Positions 1 to 6,235 of a stretch of DNA of 20,466 bases are shown in pieces. The notes beneath the pieces were generated by a model. The model was not told the DNA's origin and ran no database searches. It saw only the letters and a program-made list of their open reading frames with translations. The translations under genes were made by a program, and so were the position numbers. Source of the stretch: a virus; IMG/VR virus record IMGVR_UViG_3300029319_003685, positions 1 through 20,466 of that record; one strand, written 5' to 3'. Within the stretch, counting starts at the first letter, position 1; each line of letters begins with the position of its first letter.

Positions 1-1101
1 ACAGCATTTCAATTTGTTGGAGAAGTAACTCTAGCAACTAGTAGTTTTACAGATAACGTAACAAATGCAAACTTAGGAGAACTTATACCTTCTACGTATT
101 GGATTGCGCCTCCTGACGAACAAACCTCTTTATATCCAAACGGTGCTATGAAAGGATTAACCGCATTACCAAACGGTATATTTGCTGGTTTTACAGGTAA
201 GAGACTTTGTTTTTCCGAACCGTTTTTACCACACGCATGGCCTGTAGCTTTTCGTACTACACTTGAAGATACCATTGTAGCAATTGGAACTACAGGGAAT
301 GGGTTGTTTGTAGGCACAGAGGGCAACCCTTACTTCGTAACAGGAGTTGATCCACAGTCCATGACTTCTGTTCGTATAGAGGCGGCTCAAGCATGTCTAA
401 ATAAAAGATCTATGGTTGATATGGGGCCGTATGTTATCTACGCGTCTCCAGATGGTTTAGTTGCTGCAGCAGGCACTGACGTTCGGGTAGTCACAGAAGG
501 TTTGATAACTCCAAAACAATGGCAATCTGATTTTTACCCATCTACGATACAAGGTTTTTTATGGCAAGGTAAGTATGTAGGCTACTATGCTAGCGGTTCA
601 AACTATGGTGGCTTTATGTTTGACCCTAGGGGTGGTAAAAATGCACTTACAACTTTGACTCAAACTTCTAGCACTAGTACAAAAGGCGGTCACACCGACC
701 CAGATACTAACGAACTGTATGTAATAGAAGGTAGTAATGTAAAAGAGTTTCAAGGTAGCACTACAAACGAGTCCCTTACTTTTAAGACTAAAGAATTTGT
801 GCCTGTTAAACCAACTAAGATGGCTTTTGTAAAAGTAGATGCCGAAGCATACAGCGGAGATGGTATTACAATCAAAGTATTTGGAGATGGTAGTTTGTAC
901 TACCAAGCAATCATTACAGCTTCTGGCAGCGCGTTTAGTGTAACGGGACAAACTCCTAGCTTTAGTGCTACTACTATACCAGAACCTATTCTCAGACTAC
1001 CTTCAGGTATTTACAAAACCTATGAGATACAGGTAGAAGGAGCTCACACGATTAATGAAATCTGCATAGGGGAGTCCATAGACGAACTGAGGGCGGTGTA
1101 A
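1..1101 (+). CDS. Phage tail beta-propeller-like structural protein (5' end cut by window)
   Basis: The reading frame is open from base 1, so the gene begins upstream of the window; the ATG at 148 is internal. About 366 residues are visible. Recognisable stretches include LPNGIFAGFTGKRLCFSEPF followed by HAWP, then QACLNKRSMVDMG and IYASPDGLV. I recall these as a conserved pattern of a tail or head-tail protein in many podo- and siphoviruses, with repeated beta-propeller-like blades. By analogy it may be a tail nozzle or hub component (compare the P22 gp10 type), but that assignment is inference. Its stop overlaps the next start in TAATG, which places it in the same transcript as the fibre gene. 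No transmembrane segment or enzyme motif is visible. Confidence 0.7.
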   Translation, partial: TAFQFVGEVTLATSSFTDNVTNANLGELIPSTYWIAPPDEQTSLYPNGAMKGLTALPNGIFAGFTGKRLCFSEPFLPHAWPVAFRTTLEDTIVAIGTTGNGLFVGTEGNPYFVTGVDPQSMTSVRIEAAQACLNKRSMVDMGPYVIYASPDGLVAAAGTDVRVVTEGLITPKQWQSDFYPSTIQGFLWQGKYVGYYASGSNYGGFMFDPRGGKNALTTLTQTSSTSTKGGHTDPDTNELYVIEGSNVKEFQGSTTNESLTFKTKEFVPVKPTKMAFVKVDAEAYSGDGITIKVFGDGSLYYQAIITASGSAFSVTGQTPSFSATTIPEPILRLPSGIYKTYEIQVEGAHTINEICIGESIDELRAV

Positions 1102-3092
1102 TGAGTACAACTGGGACAAAGTTACCAGCTATAGTAGCCGTACCGAGCAATGCAGACCCGCAGTTAAAAAAGACTTTAGACTCTCTTATTGAAGTAGTTC
1201 AAGTTTTAATAGGGAGAAGAGGAGACCCAAGAGACAGAGCTGTAACGTTACGAGAGCTAGTAAAATCAGGTCTCGCGGAAGAACTATTAGATAATCCTTT
1301 TAGTATAACTTCTGGTACAGGCTTTGTAGACTTCGGCCCGCCCTCTGCTCTTAATGATGTAACAATCCCTCCAGCACCTACAGGACTTGCTGCAAGCGCA
1401 GCTTTTACTACAACTGTAGTATCTTGGGATGACCCACAGTTTGGTAATTTTGCATTTGCTGAAGTTTTTAGAGCAACTTCTAATAATATAAGTAACGCTG
1501 TTTTAGCAGATACTACCACAGCATCTATATGGTCAGACTCAAACGACTATAATCAAACATTTTACTACTGGGTTAGGTTTGTAAGCACTTCTGACATACG
1601 TGGTCCGTTTGCTGGATCTGTTAATGCTACTACAGCAGCAAACATAACAGCTGTGATGACTAGTTTAAGTCAAACTTTAGCAGATTTACCTGGGTACAAT
1701 TTATTAGCCACTAGCGCGACAGCAGCTACAATTATAAAAAGCTCTAGCCAACCTAGTACTAGAGGAGACGGAAGTTCTATACAAACAAACGATATTTGGT
1801 TTGATACAGATGATGGTCAAATATATACAAGAAACGCAGCTAATAATGCATGGGTGGCTGGGCGTGATGCAACTTTAGTTACTCTTGTTGGTAGCACAAG
1901 TTTCACTGGTAGCACTTTAACTGGTGCTTTGGCTACAGCTCAATCTGACATTGTTACAGTTACAAATTCTCAAAGTGCTACAGCTAGCTCTTTGACTAGT
2001 CTTACTAGCACAGTAGGAACTAACACTAGCTCTATCTCTACTTTGAATACGACCACTGCGAGTCATACAGGGGATCTGAATGCGATGTTTGTATTACAAG
2101 TGTCTACAGAGTCTGACGGTAGTAAGTCTGCAGCAGGCATGGTTGTTGGTTCTAATGCAAGTGACGGATCAGGAGCTCAGTCCTATGTACAATTTCAAGC
2201 AGACAAGTTTGTAGTATGGAATGGCAATAACGCTAGCACTGCACCTTTTATAGTATCTAGTAATACAGTTTTTATAAAAGATGCGATGATTCAAGATGCA
2301 GCCATAACAAGTGCTAAGATCGCGTCGTTAGCTGTGGATGAAGCTCGCATCGCTAATGCAGCTGTGACAAATGCAAAGCTTGGAGACGCATCTATAAGCA
2401 CTGCTAAGATTCAAGACGCAGCTATAACAGATGCTAAAATTCTTAACGCAGCCGTGACAAATGCGAAGATCGCTAACGCTGCTATAGACACTGCTAAGGT
2501 TGGTAGCTTGTTTGCAAACTCTCTTAGTGGAGATGTATCAAAAGGTGCTGCAGTTAGTTTAGCGTCTACTGTTTATATAGTTAATAATAGTAATACATTC
2601 ACTCAAGTTCTTGAGCTATCTCTACCAAAACCTACTCACCCAACGGGCTGGTTACCTTATGCTAACTTTCATATAAATAGGATGCAGACTGATAAGAACT
2701 CCTGGTATCACATTGTTATTGAAATGGCCCCATTTAACGTAAATACTTCTGGTGGAACTGCTGCAGAAACCGCTTCTACTAGCTCAGCAACTTCTGCATT
2801 TGGGGTAGGCCATGACCAAAGTTCTATTACTGTAAATAGTGAGACTATTGCCAACGGAGCAACGGGCTCTTACGTAGAAGTAGCTAGAATAACCACTGTC
2901 GCCGTAGATACTACATTAGGTGGGGGTACTTTCTCTATAGCTGGAACTTGGGGAGCGGCTTCTACTAACGTAACATATGGTATAAAAGCACGTCTCAGGG
3001 TATCAGGAGACGCAAACGTTATTGGAGATAGTAACGCTGCAGGTAACATAGCCTTATACCAAGCTACTGGATTTTTAATGGGAGTAAGATAA
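1101..3092 (+). CDS. Lambda J-like central tail fibre / host-specificity protein
   Basis: This 663-residue protein has a short N-terminal region, a fibronectin type III domain (about residues 88-180, opening with PPAPTGLAASA and ending in FYYWVRFVS), a Ser/Thr-rich helical linker (about 255-325) and a segment like the lambda J C-terminal domain (DUF1983 type; about 325-397, with VQFQADKFVVWNG). A run of ten-residue repeats follows (398-467), then a beta-rich tail of about 195 residues that probably forms the distal tip. It is much shorter than lambda J (over 1100 residues) and lacks the large N-terminal hub part, so it matches only the fibre half. It is probably trimeric and involved in receptor contact. 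Start and stop are coupled to both neighbours by TAATG overlaps. Confidence 0.8.
   Translation: MSTTGTKLPAIVAVPSNADPQLKKTLDSLIEVVQVLIGRRGDPRDRAVTLRELVKSGLAEELLDNPFSITSGTGFVDFGPPSALNDVTIPPAPTGLAASAAFTTTVVSWDDPQFGNFAFAEVFRATSNNISNAVLADTTTASIWSDSNDYNQTFYYWVRFVSTSDIRGPFAGSVNATTAANITAVMTSLSQTLADLPGYNLLATSATAATIIKSSSQPSTRGDGSSIQTNDIWFDTDDGQIYTRNAANNAWVAGRDATLVTLVGSTSFTGSTLTGALATAQSDIVTVTNSQSATASSLTSLTSTVGTNTSSISTLNTTTASHTGDLNAMFVLQVSTESDGSKSAAGMVVGSNASDGSGAQSYVQFQADKFVVWNGNNASTAPFIVSSNTVFIKDAMIQDAAITSAKIASLAVDEARIANAAVTNAKLGDASISTAKIQDAAITDAKILNAAVTNAKIANAAIDTAKVGSLFANSLSGDVSKGAAVSLASTVYIVNNSNTFTQVLELSLPKPTHPTGWLPYANFHINRMQTDKNSWYHIVIEMAPFNVNTSGGTAAETASTSSATSAFGVGHDQSSITVNSETIANGATGSYVEVARITTVAVDTTLGGGTFSIAGTWGAASTNVTYGIKARLRVSGDANVIGDSNAAGNIALYQATGFLMGVR
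2292..2501 (+). repeat. Seven tandem 30-nt units encoding ten-residue fibre repeats
   Basis: Seven consecutive 30-nt units encode ten-residue repeats of the form xxAAxTxAKI, for example QDAAITSAKI, ANAAVTNAKL, QDAAITDAKI and LNAAVTNAKI. The period is exact with no indels. Such alanine-rich repeats are common in the stalks of trimeric phage fibres. The repeats have diverged at the DNA level, mostly at third positions, so this is a selected protein repeat and not a recent slippage expansion. Confidence 0.85.
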
Positions 3093-3463
3093 TGAGTCAA
3101 CCATACTATTACAACTGCACTCTAATAAGAGTGATTGATGGAGATACAATTGATGTAGATATAGATCTTGGATTCAATGTAGTTTTATCTAAACGCAGAG
3201 TGCGTCTGATGGGCATAGATACCCCAGAATCTAGGACTAGGAACCTAGTAGAAAAAGCTCTTGGTCTAGCTGCAAAAGACCGTTTAATAGAGTTGTGTGG
3301 AGAGAAACTCCAATTACTTTCACAAGGCACTGATAAGTATGGAAGAGTTCTAGGCGTACCTCATACTGTTGATGGTCAAGACATTTGTAAAATTTTAATT
3401 GATGAAGGCCATGCTTGTGAGTATTACGGCGGTAAAAAAACTAAAGTTTGGGGGGTAGAATAA
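3092..3463 (+). CDS. Staphylococcal-nuclease-like (SNase/thermonuclease) family nuclease
   Basis: This 123-residue protein spans a single SNase (OB-fold) domain. It shows VIDGDTIDVDI (Ca-ligand Asp18), RVRLMGIDTPE (catalytic-type Arg38, Asp43, Glu46), DKYGRVLG (Arg85) and the closing LIDEGHA motif. All canonical catalytic positions are present, so it is predicted to be an active Ca-dependent nuclease on DNA or RNA. No signal peptide is visible, so it would act in the infected cell's cytoplasm or as a virion component. It sits between the fibre gene and a small tail-associated gene, coupled by TAATG at both ends. The location could mean host DNA degradation late in infection or a virion-associated nuclease; the sequence does not decide between these. 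Confidence 0.9.
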   Translation: MSQPYYYNCTLIRVIDGDTIDVDIDLGFNVVLSKRRVRLMGIDTPESRTRNLVEKALGLAAKDRLIELCGEKLQLLSQGTDKYGRVLGVPHTVDGQDICKILIDEGHACEYYGGKKTKVWGVE

Positions 3464-3780
3464 TGGCTTGGGTCCAATGGGTAGATAACGCAGTTGTAGG
3501 CAATGCAGTATACGAAGAAAAAGGAACAGGCGACAATTGGAGAGAGCTAACAGTAGTCGATGAAACTTGTACTGATGCTCAAGAGCTTGTTATTGTAGAA
3601 GAAGGAGGAGTTCTCAAAAAGAAAGCAGTTGATAGAACTTTGACCTATGCTGAAAAAAGAGTATTAGAATATCCGCATTTTAGAGATCAATTAGACATGA
3701 TGTACAAAGACCAACTTAATGGAACTACTACTTGGAAAGATGCTATAACCGCTATAAAAGAAAAGTATCCAAAAGAATAA
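3463..3780 (+). CDS. Small tail-associated protein, XkdW-like C-terminus
   Basis: I start the gene at the ATG at 3463, which overlaps the nuclease stop as TAATG like its neighbours; the in-frame ATG at 3448 would add five residues (MGGRI) inside the nuclease gene. The 105-residue product ends with YPHFRDQLDMMYKDQLNG, then TTTWKDAITAIKEKYPKE. This Tyr-Pro, DQLDM and AIxAIKxKYPK pattern is recurrent in small proteins encoded just after tail-fibre genes (XkdW-like or fibre-assembly type). The first half is beta-rich and unassigned. The role is probably a fibre accessory or assembly factor, inferred from position and C-terminus only. Confidence 0.7.
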   Translation: MAWVQWVDNAVVGNAVYEEKGTGDNWRELTVVDETCTDAQELVIVEEGGVLKKKAVDRTLTYAEKRVLEYPHFRDQLDMMYKDQLNGTTTWKDAITAIKEKYPKE

Positions 3781-3801
3781 AGATTGTTGTAAAATAAAAA
3801 C

Positions 3802-3975
3802 GTGATTAATAGACCTATAAACTATAAAGAAAAAACTACGTACAGAGATGTATGTACTAAGAAGTATTCTACTGTACAAAACCACGACGGTTCTGTTCCT
3901 GGTGTAACACCGAATACTAAGTTTATGGACACTAAATCACATCGTAAGTTTAAAAACACAATAGCGGAGTACTAA
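3802..3975 (+). CDS. Small hypothetical phage protein (57 aa, GTG start)
   Basis: An open frame begins with GTG at 3802, 21 nt after the previous stop, and ends with TAA at 3973-3975. The product has 57 residues, begins (M)INRPINYKEKTTYRDVC and ends FKNTIAEY. It is polar with many Lys, Thr and Tyr residues and has no signal peptide or membrane segment. I do not recognise the family. Support comes from filling the space between neighbours in the tightly packed + strand array and from the next gene starting 1 nt after its stop. There is no good Shine-Dalgarno sequence, so the start is uncertain. Confidence 0.5.
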   Translation: MINRPINYKEKTTYRDVCTKKYSTVQNHDGSVPGVTPNTKFMDTKSHRKFKNTIAEY

Positions 3976-3976
3976 T

Positions 3977-4069
3977 ATGGCTATGCACAGCAAAGGAAAA
4001 AAGAAGAAGAAAAAAGGCATGACTAAAAAACCCAAATCTATGAAAATGAGAAAGATGAGAGGGTACTAG
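3977..4069 (+). CDS. Tiny Lys/Met-rich basic peptide (30 aa)
   Basis: ATG at 3977 starts 1 nt after the preceding TAA, and TAG at 4067-4069 overlaps the next GTG. The 30-residue peptide is dominated by Lys (a run of seven at residues 7-13 is broken only at residue 7 by Gly), plus Met and Arg, and ends MRKMRGY. Such peptides recur in uncultured marine phage genomes without known function; nucleic acid binding is a guess from charge. Support rests on overlap coupling at its 3' end and on similar basic genes further along. Confidence 0.5.
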   Translation: MAMHSKGKKKKKKGMTKKPKSMKMRKMRGY

Positions 4070-4182
4070 TGAGAAGGCTATCTCCTAAACAAAAAAAGAT
4101 AGCTCGAGTTGCTAAGCCTCGTAATCGTATTACAGGTGCAGATTTTAAAGCCCTGAAACGTAAGAAAAAAAGAAAAAAGTGA
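4069..4182 (+). CDS. Tiny basic conserved-type phage protein (37 aa, GTG start)
   Basis: GTG at 4069 overlaps the previous TAG (TAGTG). The product begins (M)RRLSPKQKKIARVAKP, continues RNRITGADFKALKRK and ends in a Lys/Arg tail. The LSPKQKKIA...PxRxxITGADF pattern is familiar to me from small open reading frames of marine phages, although I cannot name a family. It is strongly basic and has no membrane segment. It is followed immediately by another GTG gene whose start overlaps this stop (GTGA). Confidence 0.6.
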   Translation: MRRLSPKQKKIARVAKPRNRITGADFKALKRKKKRKK

Positions 4183-4355
4183 AAGAACAAGAACAAACAC
4201 CTTCTACGGCGTTTGAGAGGGAGTGTGCTCTTAGGTTTGATTTTATTGAAAAAAGATTAGACGAAGGGTCAAATAAGTTTAGACGTTTAGAAGCATTGCT
4301 ATGGGGTGTTTACCCTGTAGTTATAACTTGTTTGTTAGCTACTAGGTATCTCTAG
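4179..4355 (+). CDS. Small coiled-coil membrane protein, XhlA-like layout
   Basis: GTG at 4179 overlaps the preceding TGA, and the stop TAG at 4353-4355 overlaps the next GTG (TAGTG). The 58-residue product has an acidic/basic amphipathic helix (about 10-38, with FDFIEKRLDEG and FRRLEALL) followed by one hydrophobic C-terminal segment (about 39-57, LLWGVYPVVITCLLATRYL). This helix-plus-single-membrane-anchor layout matches small hemolysin/XhlA-type lysis accessory proteins. It lies directly before a holin-like gene, which supports a lysis role, but homology is not demonstrated. Confidence 0.6.
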   Translation: MKEQEQTPSTAFERECALRFDFIEKRLDEGSNKFRRLEALLWGVYPVVITCLLATRYL

Positions 4356-4705
4356 TGGAAGATATTACTTTATTTATAGCGGAAGTTGGGTTCCCGATAG
4401 CCGCTGCCCTTGGGCTAGGTATATTCATATGGAAGCTCATTAATAGAATTATAGATGGTATGGAGACCAAACTTGATACCTTAGATGATAAACAGGCAGA
4501 ACTAATATCCAACATGGAAGAAAGGCTAGGCACTAAACTGGACTCACAGCATGGTATTTTAGTAGCTCTGATAGACAGAGTTCGTAGTCTTGATAACGAA
4601 ATCATACGTCAGGATACTATGATAAAAACTATACTAGGTGTGCCACAGTTAATAGACACAGATAAAATTGCTAAAGCGGATAGAGATGATCAACGCAAAG
4701 ACTAA
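4355..4705 (+). CDS. Holin-like membrane protein (BhlA/UviB-type layout)
   Basis: A GTG start at 4355 overlaps the upstream stop. The 116-residue product has one N-terminal membrane segment (about residues 7-29, AEVGFPIAAALGLGIFIWKL) and a long charged helical or coiled-coil region (about 30-95). The AEVGFPIA motif followed by a single membrane span and a coiled coil is typical of BhlA/UviB-like holins, which permeabilise the inner membrane. No endolysin is present in the window, so the lysis module is either incomplete here or its enzyme lies elsewhere. The position just upstream of the CsgF/CsgG outer-membrane pore genes is notable. Confidence 0.65.
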   Translation: MEDITLFIAEVGFPIAAALGLGIFIWKLINRIIDGMETKLDTLDDKQAELISNMEERLGTKLDSQHGILVALIDRVRSLDNEIIRQDTMIKTILGVPQLIDTDKIAKADRDDQRKD

Positions 4706-4788
4706 TGGCCAAGCAACAGAATCAAAAGCTAAAAAAAGCTTTAATATGCAAGCGTATAAAGCAACAGAAGGACAGGCGTAACAGATGA
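4705..4788 (+). CDS. Tiny basic peptide (27 aa)
   Basis: ATG at 4705 overlaps the holin stop (TAATG), and its TGA at 4786-4788 overlaps the next ATG (ATGA). The 27-residue peptide is mostly Lys, Arg and Gln with one Cys. No family is recognised. Its only support is perfect start/stop coupling on both sides in an array where every gene behaves this way; it could alternatively serve just to carry ribosomes to the next start. Confidence 0.4.
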   Translation: MAKQQNQKLKKALICKRIKQQKDRRNR

Positions 4789-4973
4789 CTAAAAAAATAT
4801 TTGAAAAAGAAATACAAAAAGAAATGAATTGGGTTGGCACGGCTGTAATATCTTTTACCCTTTTTATTGTATTTTTATTTTTCTTCACAGTTTTAGTTGT
4901 TGCTAATCAGGTAATAGCTGACAAGAATATAGAAGAATTTAAAAATGATAGCTTCGTAAACATAGATGCGTAG
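4785..4973 (+). CDS. Small single-span membrane protein upstream of csgF
   Basis: The 62-residue product has a charged N-terminus (MTKKIFEKEIQKEMNWVG), one very hydrophobic Phe/Val-rich span (about 18-40) and a short polar C-terminus. It overlaps the following csgF gene by 8 nt and the preceding peptide gene by 4 nt. It is too short and too hydrophobic to be CsgE. It could be a lysis accessory, a spanin-like inner-membrane element or a membrane component of the curli cassette; nothing in the sequence settles this. Confidence 0.6.
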   Translation: MTKKIFEKEIQKEMNWVGTAVISFTLFIVFLFFFTVLVVANQVIADKNIEEFKNDSFVNIDA

Positions 4974-5436
4974 AGAACAAGCAAAAGTTTTATTAGTAAT
5001 CTGTGTGATTGGATTATTCTTAACTGTCACAGGTGGCTTGCTTCTAGCAGACGAAATGACACACAAATTTAAGAACCCTAGCTTCTCGGGTATAGGCACT
5101 TCTAGTCACTATCTAACAATAGAAAATCAAGAGTTCAATAGAAAAGAAGCCATAAGAGAAGAAATAAAAGCGTATCAAGAAGATCTAGAACGTGAAGCAG
5201 AAAATACAACCTTAGCTAGATTCATACGTAACTTAGAGAGTAGAATATATGCGCAACTAAGCAGGCAACTGGTCGATAGCCTATTTGGTGAAACTGCATC
5301 AGAGTTTGGCATTTTAGAATTAGAGGGTAACACCATAGAGTATAGGGTAGAAGACGATAAAGTAACATTAGTAATTACAGATGAAGAAGGCAATACTACA
5401 GAGATTACCGTACCTCTTGGTTCTTTTACTTTCTAG
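4966..5436 (+). CDS. csgF: Curli assembly factor CsgF homologue
   Basis: The 156-residue product has an N-terminal signal peptide (about 1-28, hydrophobic core VLLVICVIGLFLTVTGGLLL, probable cleavage near Ala28). The mature N-terminus carries the CsgF signature HKFKNPSFSGIG (residues 33-44), equivalent to the E. coli FRNPNFGG peptide that inserts into the CsgG pore. A helix follows (about 80-107, with FIRNLESRIYAQLSRQL), then two to three C-terminal beta strands (122-149), matching the E. coli CsgF fold order. The segment between motif and helix (60-80) is longer and charged. In bacteria CsgF couples CsgG secretion to fibre nucleation at the outer membrane. Its 3' end overlaps csgG by 56 nt. 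Confidence 0.85.
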   Translation: MRREQAKVLLVICVIGLFLTVTGGLLLADEMTHKFKNPSFSGIGTSSHYLTIENQEFNRKEAIREEIKAYQEDLEREAENTTLARFIRNLESRIYAQLSRQLVDSLFGETASEFGILELEGNTIEYRVEDDKVTLVITDEEGNTTEITVPLGSFTF

Positions 5437-6235
5437 TTGTGCCTTACTCGTAGACCCTTTAGACAACGGAGTACCTCCTATAAGAAGCATTGAGTCAGCG
5501 CAAGTTGGTGCTTTACTTACAAACTTAACAGAAGTCCCTTCTCCTATACGAAAGCCTGTAGTGGCTGTATACCCTAAATCTTTTAAAGATGACACAGGGC
5601 AACGCAGGAGTAATAGCCAATATGCTAGTTTTAGCACAGCGATTACTCAAGCACCTGATGCTTATCTAATTAGAGCTTTGAAACACTCGGGTGTGTTTGA
5701 CGTAGTAGAACGCAAAGGACTAGACCACCTTACCAAAGAAAGACAAATCATACGTACAACGCGCGAATCTTTTGATGAGAAGCAACAAGTAAAACCTTTG
5801 CTTTTTGCTGGTTTAATCATGGAAGGAGGAGTTATAGGGTATGAGTCTAATGTTAAATCGGGCGGGTCTGGAGCCCGTTATCTTGGGATTGGAGGCTCCA
5901 AAGAATACAGACAAGACTCAGTAACCATATCCTTACGAACTGTATCTGTTTTAACAGGTAAGATATTGATAGAGGTCTTAGTAAGTAAGTCAATATTGAG
6001 TGCAGCGGTATCTTCTGATGTGTTTAGATTTTATGCAAATAACACTGAACTAGTTGAAATTGAGAGCGGTATAGTAGAAAATGAGTCTATAAACATTGCT
6101 CTACAGATGGCAGTAGAGACAGCAGTTTTACAAACAATAGAGGAGGGCTATGAAAAAGGCTATTGGAAACATGAAAAAACTGACGTTGATGAGCCTAGTT
6201 GCGATGATGAATGTATCGCTGCTATACGCGGCTGA
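5381..6235 (+). CDS. csgG: CsgG outer-membrane lipoprotein pore (curli secretion channel)
   Basis: This 284-residue protein is close to the 277 residues of E. coli CsgG. It has a lipoprotein signal peptide (1-19) with lipobox LSSC and lipidated Cys20. The hallmark GYESNVKSGGSGARYLGIG (153-171) is nearly identical to E. coli; other matches include SFSTAITQ (83-90), LTKERQIIRTTRE (117-129), SVLTGKIL (189-196), VFRFYANNTELVEIE (214-228) and GYEKGYW (256-262). It is predicted to form the nonameric secretion pore of type VIII secretion. Of the constriction residues Tyr51, Asn55 and Phe56 of E. coli, only Phe (Phe84) is kept by my alignment. The signal peptide is encoded within the 3' end of csgF in another frame; no strong Shine-Dalgarno is visible, so translation is probably coupled. 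The C-terminus overlaps the curlin gene by 86 nt. Confidence 0.93.
   Translation: MKKAILQRLPYLLVLLLSSCALLVDPLDNGVPPIRSIESAQVGALLTNLTEVPSPIRKPVVAVYPKSFKDDTGQRRSNSQYASFSTAITQAPDAYLIRALKHSGVFDVVERKGLDHLTKERQIIRTTRESFDEKQQVKPLLFAGLIMEGGVIGYESNVKSGGSGARYLGIGGSKEYRQDSVTISLRTVSVLTGKILIEVLVSKSILSAAVSSDVFRFYANNTELVEIESGIVENESINIALQMAVETAVLQTIEEGYEKGYWKHEKTDVDEPSCDDECIAAIRG
6141..6146 (+). promoter_or_regulatory. Strong ribosome binding site of the curlin-like gene, short spacing
   Basis: AGGAGG lies only 3 nt before the ATG at 6150, inside the csgG coding region. The core is the strongest in the curli cassette but the spacing is unusually short. It supports the ATG at 6150 over the later in-frame ATG at 6171, which has no comparable site. 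The core contains the GGA triplet recognised by CsrA-type proteins, relevant because this phage encodes a CsrA homologue. Confidence 0.5.

Noticed and set aside
598-951. 117-codon - strand open frame inside the first tail gene
   Set aside because: It is antisense to a conserved tail gene with no independent support.
2292-2501. The 30-nt tandem repeats as a CRISPR-like array
   Set aside because: They are in-frame coding repeats without spacers inside a tail fibre gene.
4785-4973. The 62-residue membrane protein as a CsgE homologue
   Set aside because: It sits where csgE might be expected, but it is about half the length, has a single very hydrophobic span and shares no CsgE motif.
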